Below, in pieces: positions 11,565 to 26,862 of a stretch of 64,000 bases of DNA. Both the position numbers and the translations under genes were made by a program. The notes below the pieces were generated by a model that saw only the letters and a program-made list of their open reading frames with translations, made no database searches and was not told where the DNA came from. Numbering within the stretch: position 1 is the stretch's first letter; each line of letters begins with the position of its first letter. Source of the DNA: Brevundimonas fluminis (GTDB lineage Bacteria > Pseudomonadota > Alphaproteobacteria > Caulobacterales > Caulobacteraceae); assembly GCF_003934285.1 (NCBI RefSeq), contig NZ_RQWJ01000006.1, forward strand, positions 1 through 64,000, read 5' to 3'.

Positions 11565-11953
11565 GACTTCCACTTTCCCAGCCGGAACGAGTCGGCGAAG
11601 CCCTTCAGGGCGTCCGAGCGCTTGGCCATGATCACAGCGGTAACGCTGAATGGTCGTTCCGCATAGGTGGCGGCGAGGCGCTCCACCAGATCGGCGAGAT
11701 GAGGAGTGGCGGGCTGGTACCGGTGCCCGTCGTCGCTCACGGCCACCAGTCCCGCCCGCTCAAGCGTGCGCAGGCAGTCGCTCATGACGTTGAGGCTGGA
11801 GCGTGTCTCGGTGACGAGGGCGTCGGCAGACCAGGCGCGCGCCCCGCCGCGCCGCATCACCAAAAGGGTCTCGAGCGCCCAGACCGACGGCAGCGCGCTC
11901 TCGATGAAGCGCGTCAGGTCGGGGTCGAGAGAGGTGCGCCCGGAGTCGGTCAC
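11561..11953 (-). CDS. Winged-helix-like hypothetical protein
   Basis: A 130-residue soluble protein. Its pattern (helices, then an S-x-x-V-M-S-D-C-L-R-T-L-E-R-A-G-L-V helix, then a short V-x-D-D-G-x-R-Y hairpin) resembles a MarR/ArsR-type winged helix. I cannot assign a family. It is first of three coupled genes, followed by two DUF5985-like membrane proteins, and lies divergently 241 bases from the HAMP-array kinase. It could be a regulator or an adaptor for that sensory locus. Confidence 0.75.
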   Translation of the reverse strand: MTDSGRTSLDPDLTRFIESALPSVWALETLLVMRRGGARAWSADALVTETRSSLNVMSDCLRTLERAGLVAVSDDGHRYQPATPHLADLVERLAATYAERPFSVTAVIMAKRSDALKGFADSFRLGKWKS

Positions 11954-12194
11954 CGCGCTTCCGGAGGTCGGCGGAAGGTCTGCATGGCGCGCGAACCTAG
12001 CCTCTCCGGCCTGAATGGCAACTCGTCAAATTCTCCTCTCGCGTACGGAACCGAACTGCGCCGCGGGACATTCCGTGTGGTTAGGTTTGGGGGAGCCAAC
12101 ACGCGCGCCGACGTCAGGAGAGGCCGACCAGCGGTCCGTTCCGACGCGAGGCGTGAGAGGTCACCCCGACGGATATTTCGTACGGGTACTGACA

Positions 12195-17974
<5,780 letters not shown>

Positions 17975-17975
<1 letters not shown>

Positions 17976-19972
17976 TGGCCGCCCGGAAGCCCGCAGGAGA
18001 CCCGGCCCGCGCCAGGGTGCTGATCGTCGACGACGATGAGCGCAACGCCTTCGCCGCCACGGAGGCGCTGGAAGTGCTGGGCCATGAACTGGTCGTGGCC
18101 CGTTCGGGGGAAGAGGCGCTGCGACTGCTGCTGACGCAGCGGTTCGCGGTCATCCTGCTGGACCTGCACATGCCCGGGATGGACGGGTACGAGACCGCGC
18201 GCCTGATCCGCGAGCATCCTCGCACGCGGGACACGCCCATCGTCTTCGTCACCGCCGTGTTCCGGGACGAGGCGCACATCTTCCAGGCCTATCAGGTCGG
18301 AGCGGTGGACGTGGTCTTCAAACCCGTCGACCCGTTCATCCTGCGGGCCAAGGTCGCGGTGCTGGCCGACCTGCATTTGAAGACAGAAGAGATCGCGCGC
18401 CGGGCGGAGGAGCGCCATCGCCTGCTGCGCGAGAACGCGGCCAACGCGGAGGCGCGGCTGAACGCCGAACTGGCGCTGCGCCAGACGCGCGAGCGTCAGG
18501 ACGCCATCCTGAAGTCCCTGCCCGTGGTCTTCACGTCGCGCGCGACCCTGCATCCCTTCGCGGCGCTGTTCGTCAGCGACAGCATCACCCCCCTGACGGG
18601 CTTCGAGCCGGCCCGCTTCATCGAGGATCCGGAAATCGGCCTGGGCCGCATTCATCCCGATGACGTGGAGGGCGTGGTCGACTGCCTGATGAAGGCCGCC
18701 GAGACCGGCGCCTATGCCTGCGAGTACCGGTGGCAGTGCGCCGACGGCGAATATCGCTCGTTCCTGGACCAGGGCGTCTGGGTGCCCGGCGAGGCCGAGG
18801 GCGAGGGCGAGATCCTGGGCACCCTGCTGGACGTCACGGACCGGCGCCGTCTGGAGGAGCAGCTGTCGCAGGCGCGCAAGATGGAAGCGGTCGGTCAGCT
18901 GACGGGCGGCATCGCCCACGACTTCAACAATCTGCTGACCGTCGTGCTCGGCAACGCCGACATCCTGATGCGGCGGATCGAGGACGAAAAGACCCGGCGC
19001 CAGCTTGAGGCGATCAAACTGGCGGCGGATCGGGGCCACACCCTGACGCGGCAGCTTCTGGCCTTCTCCCGGCGCCAGACGCTGAATCCCGAGGCGATCG
19101 ACCTGCATCAGCTGGTGCGCGCCTTCTCACCGCTGATCCGCCAGGCGATCGGCGAGGGAGTGATCCTCGACCTGTCGGCAGACCCGACGCCGGTCTTCGT
19201 CCTGGCGGACGCCAACCAGCTCGAGAACGCGCTGCTGAACCTGGCGGTCAACGCGCGAGACGCCATGGAGGGTGAAGGGGTCCTGACCATCACGGTGGCG
19301 GCCGCGGGAGATCAAGGCGTGATCACTGTGTCCGACACCGGGTCCGGCATGAGCGACGAGACCCGGCGACGTCTGTTCGAACCCTTCTACACCACCAAGG
19401 AAGTCGGCCGGGGCTCGGGGCTCGGCCTGTCGCAGGTCTACGGCTTCCTGCAGCAGTCCGGCGGCAAGGTGGAGATCGAGAGCGCCGTCGGCGAGGGATC
19501 GACCTTCCGTCTGCTCCTGCCCCTGACCGACCGGCGCCCGGAGGCCGCGCCGGCCGAGGCCGAGGCGAGCGGGGCGCAAGGCGGCTCCGAGCGGGTCCTG
19601 ATCGTCGAGGACGATCCCGCCGTGCTCAGCGTCTGCCTCGACATGCTCCAGAGCCTTGGCTACCGCTGCGAAGTGGCGGTGGACGCCGCGGGTGCGCTCG
19701 GGCGGCTGGAAGAGCGGCCGTTCGACCTGCTGTTCTCCGACGTCGTCATGCCGGGAGGCGTCAACGGGATCGAGCTGGCGCGTCGCGCCCGGGCCGCGCA
19801 TCCGCGTCTCGAGATCCTGCTGACCTCAGGCTACGTTGGAGAAGCGGCGCTGGACGATCTCCACGAGTTCGACGTGATCGAGAAGCCCTATGAGCGGGCG
19901 GCGCTGGCCGGGCGGCTGCGCGCGATCCTCGACTGCGAGACCCGACGGGCCGAAGCCGAGGCGGCCTGCTGA
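17975..19972 (+). CDS. Receiver-PAS-histidine kinase-receiver hybrid protein
   Basis: A 665-residue soluble protein. Its ATG shares one base with the stop of the HAMP-array kinase (TGATG), so the pair is coupled. In order: an N-terminal receiver (about 13-130, D63 in LLDLHMPGMD, K in FKPVD), a short coiled coil, PAS/PAC (about 185-295), HisKA of the G-G-I-A-H-D-F-N-N-L-L type (H315), an HATPase (G-x-G-S-G-L-G-L-S), and a C-terminal receiver (about 540-655, SDVVMPGG). An input receiver suggests that the upstream kinase phosphorylates it, forming a two-kinase relay. No DNA-binding output lies in the pair. Confidence 0.94.
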
Positions 19973-20303
19973 CGAGCGCCGTCGACTTCCCGACCGCGCT
20001 TGGCCGGGACGTCCGGGGGCGCCGTCGACGGAAGTCCCGCGCATCGATGGTGCAGGCCTCGGTCATCACGCCGAAGTGGTCGGCCGCCTGGCCCCGCCTT
20101 GAACGGCAGCGCGACGCCATGGGCGAGTTTGATGACGCAATCTGACGTCATGACCCTCGGGCTTGACGGTTCGATCGGCCACGGATTCAGTCCGTGTGAT
20201 TTCCGCAACCCGCCACTCTGCTCTCGAGCGGGATCGACGGCGTCGGGGAGCAGGTGGGGAGCGGAGCGCCGCAGGTGTTGCCGCGAGGCCGATGGGAGGG
20301 GTG
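19973..20303 (+). other. Intergenic region, no convincing gene
   Basis: A stretch of 331 bases between the kinase and the serine hydrolase. Short frames on both strands have no domain, membrane segment or good ribosome site. It holds two direct copies of GCGCCGTCGAC near 19977 and 20020, and the upstream element described separately at 20133-20191. GGGAGGGG just before 20304 is the hydrolase ribosome binding site. Confidence 0.6.
20133..20191 (+). promoter_or_regulatory. Shared upstream element, copy A (before the serine hydrolase)
   Basis: TGACGCAATCTGACGT (20133-20148) contains a TGACG direct repeat with 10-base period. CTTGAC follows at 20162-20167 and, after exactly 18 bases, TTCAGT. A second copy with the same layout lies before the membrane-protein gene at 21523. 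It is probably an activator or repressor site upstream of a promoter whose -35 is CTTGAC. Confidence 0.5.
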
Positions 20304-21398
20304 ATGAACTTCACACGCAGAAGCGCCATGGCGGGCGGGCTTGCCTTGGCGGCGACGGCGTCGCCGGTCGTGGCGCGTCAGCCCAACTCAGCGATCGACG
20401 CCGAGGCCGCGAGCTTCCTCGCCACGACGCGCGCGCCGGGCTTGCAGGTCGCGATGGCGCGCAACGGCACGCTCGGCTTCGTCGGGGCCTGGGGGAGGGC
20501 CGACCAGGCCGGCGCCCCGCTGACGCATGATCACCGGTTCCGCATCGCCAGCCTTTCCAAACCGATCACGGCGGCGGCCGTCATGCGGCTCATCGAAACG
20601 GGCCGACTGACCCTGGACTCCACGATCTTCGGACCGGGGTCCATTCTTGGCGATCGGTTCGGCCCGACCTCCGGGCCGCTCCGGGCGCTTCGTGTGCGTC
20701 ACCTGCTCAACCACACGGCAGGAGGGTGGACCAACGACGGGCGTGATCCGGTCTTTGCCCACCCCGACCTCGATCAACGTCAGCTCATCGCCAGAACCCT
20801 GGCCGAGCGTCCACTGGAAGCCGCGCCCGGCACACGGCAAAGCTATTCGAACTTCGCCTATCTCATCCTTGGCAGGGTCATCGAGCAGGTGACGGGGGAA
20901 CCCTATGAGGGCTGGGTTCGTCGCGACGTCCTGTCCCGTTGCGGTGCGGCGGGCATGCGCGTCGGGGACCGCGCGCGGGGCGTCGGCGAGGTGGAGTATC
21001 GCGCGCTGACGATCTTCGATGATCCGACCGCGGTGGACGTGCGCCGCATGGACGCGAACGGCGGCTGGATCGCCAGCGCCAGGGAGTTGGTCGGATTCGT
21101 GACGGCCGTCGACGGGACGGAGGGCCCGGGACGAATCCTGCGTCCTGCCTCGGCGAGGCTGATGGCCACCGGGCCGTTCGCCGGCGCGGCCTACGGCCAC
21201 GGATGGCAGATCAACCAGTGGGACAACTGGTGGCATACGGGCATCATCCACGGCACGGCCGCCTTCATGTGCAAGACGCGCTCGGGTTATGTGATGGCGG
21301 CACTGACCAACACCGGCGGCCCTGGCTCGGACGTCACCCTGAAGCTGGACCAGATGATGTGGCGCATGGCGGCCGCGATCCCCGGGTGGCGGCCCTGA
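20304..21398 (+). CDS. Exported serine hydrolase of the beta-lactamase (class C/esterase) family
   Basis: A 364-residue protein starting at the ATG at 20304, with GGGAGGGG upstream; the longer frame adds an arginine-rich leader. The N-terminus N-F-T-R-R-S-A-M-A followed by a hydrophobic run to about residue 25 looks like a Tat-type signal. The catalytic S-x-x-K is S83-L-S-K86 and the second motif is Y181-S-N183. A likely third element is HTG in the C-terminal third. This fold covers beta-lactamases, DD-peptidases and esterases, and the sequence does not decide between them. It is preceded by a regulatory element also found before 21523. Confidence 0.9.
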   Translation: MNFTRRSAMAGGLALAATASPVVARQPNSAIDAEAASFLATTRAPGLQVAMARNGTLGFVGAWGRADQAGAPLTHDHRFRIASLSKPITAAAVMRLIETGRLTLDSTIFGPGSILGDRFGPTSGPLRALRVRHLLNHTAGGWTNDGRDPVFAHPDLDQRQLIARTLAERPLEAAPGTRQSYSNFAYLILGRVIEQVTGEPYEGWVRRDVLSRCGAAGMRVGDRARGVGEVEYRALTIFDDPTAVDVRRMDANGGWIASARELVGFVTAVDGTEGPGRILRPASARLMATGPFAGAAYGHGWQINQWDNWWHTGIIHGTAAFMCKTRSGYVMAALTNTGGPGSDVTLKLDQMMWRMAAAIPGWRP

Positions 21399-21441
21399 AG
21401 CTGAGACCGCTCCATGCCTCTCGACCTCCTCGACGCTGGCG

Positions 21442-21501
21442 TGACGCAATCTGACGTTCGCCTCCATCGACCTTGACCGTTCGGGAAACGCCGGTTTCAG
21501 T
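21442..21501 (+). promoter_or_regulatory. Shared upstream element, copy B (before the 21523 gene)
   Basis: TGACGCAATCTGACGT at 21442-21457, CTTGAC at 21472-21477, then TTCAGT exactly 18 bases later. The layout is the same as copy A, with one base more between the repeat and CTTGAC, while the sequence between the conserved blocks differs. It lies about 65-80 bases before the ATG at 21523. Confidence 0.5.
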
Positions 21502-21522
21502 CGGCTCTCGATGAGGTGACCA

Positions 21523-21948
21523 ATGTCGGTGGAACGTACTGTTCTGGGTTTCGCAGCGGCCCCGTTAGCCTCCAGTTTCACCCTGGGCGCGGCGCTCAGC
21601 GCCTCGTCAGGCGCCGATGCGACGGCCGTGCTCTTCGGCACGCTCGTGTTCGGGCTCTTCGGGCTCCTCTTCACCGTGCCCGCGACCTTGATCGGAGGCG
21701 GGGCCTCCTTCTTCTTCCTCAAGGCCGTCCGGCGCGACGAGCTGCCGTGGTTCGTTTTGGCGGGCGCGATCGTGGGGCTGCTCTCAGGCGCACTTTTTCT
21801 CTGGAGCGGCGGCACTCCCGACGACCAGAGAGAGCCCGGGTGGGTCCTGCTGCTGATGACGACCTGTGCGGGAGCGGTCGGCGGAGGCGTGTTCGGTCTG
21901 GTTCGCGGGCCTGGCCGTCAGGGGAAAGAGGGCGCGCATGTTCTTTGA
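21523..21948 (+). CDS. Four-helix membrane protein, unknown function
   Basis: A 141-residue protein with hydrophobic segments at about 8-28, 34-62, 74-94 and 108-126, separated by short charged loops (KAVRRDE; TPDDQREPG). No family recognised. It overlaps the following gene by 11 bases, so these genes are co-expressed. It is preceded by the same regulatory element as the serine hydrolase. Confidence 0.78.
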   Translation: MSVERTVLGFAAAPLASSFTLGAALSASSGADATAVLFGTLVFGLFGLLFTVPATLIGGGASFFFLKAVRRDELPWFVLAGAIVGLLSGALFLWSGGTPDDQREPGWVLLLMTTCAGAVGGGVFGLVRGPGRQGKEGAHVL

Positions 21949-22648
21949 GTTTCCAGCTCACCTCCAAGCCTGGGGGGCATGGGACCAAGAGCCCGCAGAA
22001 TGCCGCGTCGCGTCTCCCGAGCAGATCGCGGGGTTCGAAGCCGTCCGCACCGATCCCGCCTATGCCGACGCCCGCGCTCGCAACCTCGCGTACGAGGACG
22101 AGTTGTTCGCGGAGTTCGTCATTCCCGATGGTCCTTGGCGATCGCCCCCTCCCGACGCCCGCGTGCTGTTTCGAACGATCGCGCCGCCTGGCGGCCTCTA
22201 CGGCAACACGATCTGGACGGCCGTCTGGCAGGAGAGCGACGGCACCTGGTGGTTCTGGAAACAGGACCGTGACCCGCGGGTGGTCCAGCAGCCGCCCCAG
22301 CCCGGCTCCGCGCCCTCGGCCGCATCGGACACCGAGCGGTGGGAACCCGTGAGCGGCCGCCTTCGGGCGCAGAACGCGCAGGCGATCGAGGCGAGCCTCG
22401 AGGATCCTTGCCGCACCGCGGCGGGACCTTTCTGGCCGGGCGAGGTTCCATACGTGCCGCCGCCTCCCCCTCCGGGCGTGCCCATGATTCCCCCGCCGCC
22501 TCCGACTCCGCCCGTTCCTGACTCCACCGTCGTCCATGTTCAGATGACCGAGCGGGGCCAACCGATGCGGCGGCTCAGCGCGTGGCGAACAGGGCATGGC
22601 AACCGGCTCATCGGCGCCGTCGCCTGGCCCCAACCGGAACTGGAGTAG
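21938..22648 (+). CDS. Proline-rich hypothetical protein
   Basis: A 236-residue protein starting at the ATG at 21938, with GGGGAAAGAGG upstream and an 11-base overlap with the previous gene. No signal peptide is seen. Residues of about 60-115 are rich in Trp and aromatic residues; about 171-194 form a polyproline stretch (two runs of Pro), and the C-terminal 40 residues are basic. No domain recognised. It could be a scaffold or envelope protein, but nothing fixes its role. Confidence 0.7.
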   Translation: MFFEFPAHLQAWGAWDQEPAECRVASPEQIAGFEAVRTDPAYADARARNLAYEDELFAEFVIPDGPWRSPPPDARVLFRTIAPPGGLYGNTIWTAVWQESDGTWWFWKQDRDPRVVQQPPQPGSAPSAASDTERWEPVSGRLRAQNAQAIEASLEDPCRTAAGPFWPGEVPYVPPPPPPGVPMIPPPPPTPPVPDSTVVHVQMTERGQPMRRLSAWRTGHGNRLIGAVAWPQPELE

Positions 22649-22651
22649 GCG

Positions 22652-23143
22652 ATGGTCCGTGCCGCTCTTGCCCTGGTGCTCGTCCAGCCCCCGCTGACCC
22701 CGGTGCCCGACGCTCTCCGCGCTCCTGAGGCGGAGATCGTCGTGCTCGCCACAGGCGGCCCCGGAGACCCCGTCGCCGACCGGACCGTGCGACTGATCGA
22801 GGCGCTCGAAGCCGACGGCCGGCTCATTTACGGCCGGCCTTCCTTCGACGGCGAGGTGTTTCGACACTGCGTGACGGAAGACCCGAACCCCACCACCGAA
22901 CGCCGCGACTGCGTGCGGGCCGCCATTCCTGAGCGCGCCTCGGCAACGCCGCTGGTGGTCATCGTCCTCGGCGACACGCGCGAGCGCGGCTCCTATCAGA
23001 GAATGGAGTGCATAGGTCCGCTCAGCGAAGGCTATCGCCGGTCGATCTACGTCCGGGATTTCGATCACCCCAGACCCGACGTGTCGGGCGGCACGCGCGA
23101 CGCGGCTCTTCGGTGCATTGAGGACGCGCTCTCATCCGGCTGA
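22652..23143 (+). CDS. Hypothetical protein, possibly exported
   Basis: A 163-residue protein starting three bases after the previous stop. The first 12 residues are hydrophobic (A-L-A-L-V-L-V), a weak signal-like start. The body has alternating beta strands (EIVVLATGG; PLVVIVLGD) and four cysteines. No family recognised. Third gene of the 21523 cluster. Confidence 0.7.
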   Translation: MVRAALALVLVQPPLTPVPDALRAPEAEIVVLATGGPGDPVADRTVRLIEALEADGRLIYGRPSFDGEVFRHCVTEDPNPTTERRDCVRAAIPERASATPLVVIVLGDTRERGSYQRMECIGPLSEGYRRSIYVRDFDHPRPDVSGGTRDAALRCIEDALSSG

Positions 23144-23159
23144 CAGCCCCACCACCGGC

Positions 23160-23191
23160 GGGAACCCGCCAACGCTCGTCAGGACGTTCCC
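23160..23191 (+). promoter_or_regulatory. Inverted repeat upstream of the TIMP-like gene
   Basis: GGGAAC (23160-23165) and GTTCCC (23186-23191) form perfect inverted arms 20 bases apart, about 92 bases before the ATG at 23283. It also resembles an EcfG-type stress promoter (GGAAC ... CGTT), but the spacing is too long for the usual consensus. Confidence 0.3.
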
Positions 23192-23282
23192 AATGCTCCG
23201 TACCGTGTTTTGCGTGGCGTGGGCGAAGGGACACGCCGCCGGAAGGTCCGGGTAAATGGCCGATTGCTCAGGGAGAACGAGA

Positions 23283-23708
23283 ATGTCGCGAACGCATCTG
23301 ATCCAGGCTGCGGTGCTGGCGATCGCACTGGGCCTTGCAGCCCCTGCCGGCCCGGCGTGTGCATGCACCTGCCTTCCCCCGGATCCCGCAGCCCAGGTCG
23401 ACGCGGCCGACGTCATCTTCGTCGGCAGGGTCGAGCGAGCCGCACGCGTGGGCGAGGCTGGCGGCCGACCGATCAGCGCCACCATCTTCAGGGTCGAACG
23501 GTCGCTCAAGGGCGACGTCGGAACATGGGTCGCCGTTCGTCACCAATCCGGCGACAGCAGCCTTTGCGGCATGCAGTTCGACCGGGACCGCGAACACGTC
23601 GTCTTCGCGCGTCGGGCCGAAGGGCGCCTTTACGCCCAGGCTTGCAGCCGTGACTGGCTGCCGCGCCAGCGATACGAAGCGGAACTCTCGAGGGATCGCC
23701 AAGACTAG
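23283..23708 (+). CDS. Secreted TIMP-like (metalloproteinase-inhibitor-like) protein
   Basis: A 141-residue protein. The ATG at 23283 begins a Sec signal peptide whose A-C-A cleavage site at residues 25-27 would leave a mature protein starting C28-T-C30-L-P-P-D-P. Animal TIMPs begin C-T-C-x-P-P and use that N-terminal Cys-x-Cys to chelate the metalloprotease zinc; the later D-V-I-F-V-G-R-V strand also fits the TIMP netrin/OB fold. The body is short, with few other cysteines, so only the N-domain is represented. Bacterial homologues are mostly uncharacterised; inhibition of a protease is inference. Confidence 0.82.
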   Translation: MSRTHLIQAAVLAIALGLAAPAGPACACTCLPPDPAAQVDAADVIFVGRVERAARVGEAGGRPISATIFRVERSLKGDVGTWVAVRHQSGDSSLCGMQFDRDREHVVFARRAEGRLYAQACSRDWLPRQRYEAELSRDRQD

Positions 23709-24056
23709 GCATCGTGCCCGGCTCGCACGCCCGCCTGCGGGCGCCGGCGCGGGCGCGGGCGCACTGAGCGGCATCGGCACGGTCCGTCCGTCCAGTCATC
23801 TTCACTCCCGGCCATCGCCGGGACTTTCGGCCCTTCCCACAACGCGACCGCCGCATTCCAGGCCGCGTGGGCCTGCGCTCCCGGGTGCGCAGGGGGCTCC
23901 GGCTGATGATCGCGGCCAAGGCGACGGTCGGCGTCGCCGCAGATTCCGGGCGATCCGCAAATCTGGACGACGACATGAGACTTCAGGGTGAGTCTGGCCA
24001 TCGACGCGGCGCGCGGCATTGGGCAAGGTGCCACCCGAACGTGTGGGGGAGTCCCG
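23709..24056 (+). other. Intergenic region, no convincing gene
   Basis: A stretch of 348 bases with only arginine/proline-rich shadow frames on either strand. GCCCGCCTGCGGGC at about 23729 can form a hairpin but has no T-tract. The GGGGGAG at 24045-24051 probably serves the TTG start at 24057. It presumably holds the promoter of the MoxR operon, which I could not locate. Confidence 0.5.
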
Positions 24057-24701
24057 TTGGCGCAGTCGCCGACCCAAGCCGGCGCAGCGGCGCCTGACGG
24101 CCCGAGCCTGGCCGACGCGCACGCGGCCCTGCGGGCGGACGCCGATCTGCAATTCCGGTTCGAGGCGGCGACGCCGCCGAGGCCGCCGGGCTGGCTGGAC
24201 GGTCTTCTGGAGTTCCTCGTGGCGATCTCCCCGGTGCTGCAGTGGGTGTTCTGGGGACTGGTCGCCGGCGGGGCCGCCGCGATCGGCTGGCTGATCGTCC
24301 GCGAGGTCGTGAAGGTCCGCCTCGAGCGCCGGGCCGCCCGGGGGGAATCAGCGGCCGCCGCGCAACCCTGGCGACCGACGGAGGAGGACGCGCGCGCCCT
24401 CCTGGCCGACGCCGACGCCCTCGCGGCCGAGGGCCGCTATGCCGAGGCCGCCCACCTCATCCTGCTCCGCTCCATCGCGGACCTGCGCGCGCGTCGCCCC
24501 AACGTCGTGCGGCCGGCGCTGACGGCGCGGGACATCGGGCGTCTGGACGCGCTTCCGGCCACGGCCCGGCCCACATTCGCCCGGATCGCGGCGGTGGTGG
24601 AGGCCAGCCGGTTCGGCGGCCGCCCCGTCGGCGAAGCCGCCTTCGCGGACTGCCGCAGGGATTATGAAGCCTTCGCCCTGTTCGACGGCTGGCGCGCATG
24701 A
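24057..24701 (+). CDS. DUF4129-type membrane protein of the MoxR operon
   Basis: I prefer the TTG at 24057, which has GGGGGAG five bases upstream, giving 214 residues. A GTG at 23988 in the same frame would add 23 residues with no visible feature. One transmembrane helix lies at about residues 57-78, followed by a basic linker and a helical C-terminal domain (A-L-L-A-D-A-D-A-L-A ... H-L-I-L-L-R-S-I-A-D-L) characteristic of DUF4129. The gene overlaps the DUF4350 gene by four bases (ATGA). DUF4129 proteins co-occur with MoxR, DUF58 and transglutaminase genes; their role is unknown. Confidence 0.85.
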   Translation: MAQSPTQAGAAAPDGPSLADAHAALRADADLQFRFEAATPPRPPGWLDGLLEFLVAISPVLQWVFWGLVAGGAAAIGWLIVREVVKVRLERRAARGESAAAAQPWRPTEEDARALLADADALAAEGRYAEAAHLILLRSIADLRARRPNVVRPALTARDIGRLDALPATARPTFARIAAVVEASRFGGRPVGEAAFADCRRDYEAFALFDGWRA

Positions 24702-25889
24702 AGGGCGGCCCCGCGACCTTCTCGCCGCGCGTCGTCCTGGCCGTGATCGCCGCCGCCGCCCTGTGCCTGGGGGCCGTCGCCGTGCTGACCGCCTATGCGC
24801 CGGAACTGAGCGACGGCGATGACGGCCGCGGCCACGCCCTGTCGAAATCCGCCGTCGGCTACGCCGGTCTCGTCCGGCTGCTCAGAGGCATGCAGCGGCC
24901 GGTGATCCTGCTCCGCGGCCCTCCGCACGTCGATCAGGGCGGCCTGCTGGTCCTCACGCCCGACCAACCGGCGCGCGCCGACCAGACCGATCGCCTGCTG
25001 AACTCGAACGGATCGATCCTGGTCGTCCTGCCGAAATGGCAGGTCGGGCCCGCGCTGAGGCACGACGGCTGGGTCCAGCGGCTGGGACCGCTGCCCATGC
25101 CGCTGGCGGCGCGCGTCCTGCCCGACGGCCTGCCGCCGCTGGCCATTCACGAGCGGGCCGGCGCGTCCCGCGTCGCCGTCCGGTCGGGCGGCCGAACCCT
25201 CGGATCCACCGGTCAGATCGACGGCGCCCGCACCGTCTCCGGCCCCGGTTGGCTTCCGGTGCTGGTCGACGATCAGGGGCGCGCCCTCGTGGTCAGCAAC
25301 CCCGATCACGGCGTCTACGTCACCGCCGAGCCCGATCTGTTGGCCACCCACGCCTTGGCGGACATCTCCGGCGCCGGGACCGCCGTCGCCGTCCTGGACC
25401 ACCTCAGGCAGGGCGGACCCGTGATGTTCGACCTGACGCTCGCCGGCTTCAGCCGTCCGCGCAGCGTGCTGCGTCTGCTGCTAGAGCCGCCCCTGCTTGG
25501 CTTCACCCTGTGCCTGCTGGCCGCGGCGCTGCTGACCGGCTGGCAGGCGGCCGTCCGGTTCGGCCCCGCGCGAGGATCGGCCCGCGCCATCGCGCCGGGC
25601 AAGCGGACGCTGGCGGACAATACGGCCGCCCTCGCCCGCCTTGCGCGCAAGGAACACAGGCTGGCCCCGGCCTACGTCGAGGTGATCCGTCGCTCCGCCC
25701 TGCGCCGCGCGGCCGTTCCGACCGGGCTTGCGGCGGATCGCGCCGACGCCGTGTTGGACCGGCTGGCCGCACGGGCCGGAGAGACGCAGACGCTGGCCGC
25801 TTACGCCGCGCGCGCCTCGAACACCCGCAGCGCCGCCGATCTGGTGACGCTGGCTCAATCGCTATTCAGGTGGAAGGGAAAGATCACTC

Positions 25890-25903
<14 letters not shown>
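24698..25903 (+). CDS. DUF4350-type membrane protein of the MoxR operon
   Basis: A 401-residue protein with an N-terminal membrane anchor (about 9-33), an exposed domain of about 230 residues with a GATase-like alpha/beta pattern (L-L-V-L-T-P-D-Q-P), and a second membrane helix at about 262-288 followed by a cytoplasmic helical tail. This matches DUF4350 proteins that accompany MoxR ATPases. Its end overlaps the moxR start by 14 bases. Function unknown, probably a partner of the MoxR machinery. Confidence 0.87.
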
Positions 25904-26846
<943 letters not shown>

Positions 26847-26862
26847 TCGCGCCGAACCCGAG

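Noticed and set aside
23161-23188. EcfG (GGAAC...CGTT) stress promoter before the TIMP-like gene
   Set aside because: The gap is 19 bases rather than the usual 16-17, and the same bases form an inverted repeat; kept only as a repeat.
23709-24056. Possible small genes in the gap before the MoxR operon
   Set aside because: All frames on both strands are Arg/Pro-rich shadows lacking a ribosome site or domain.
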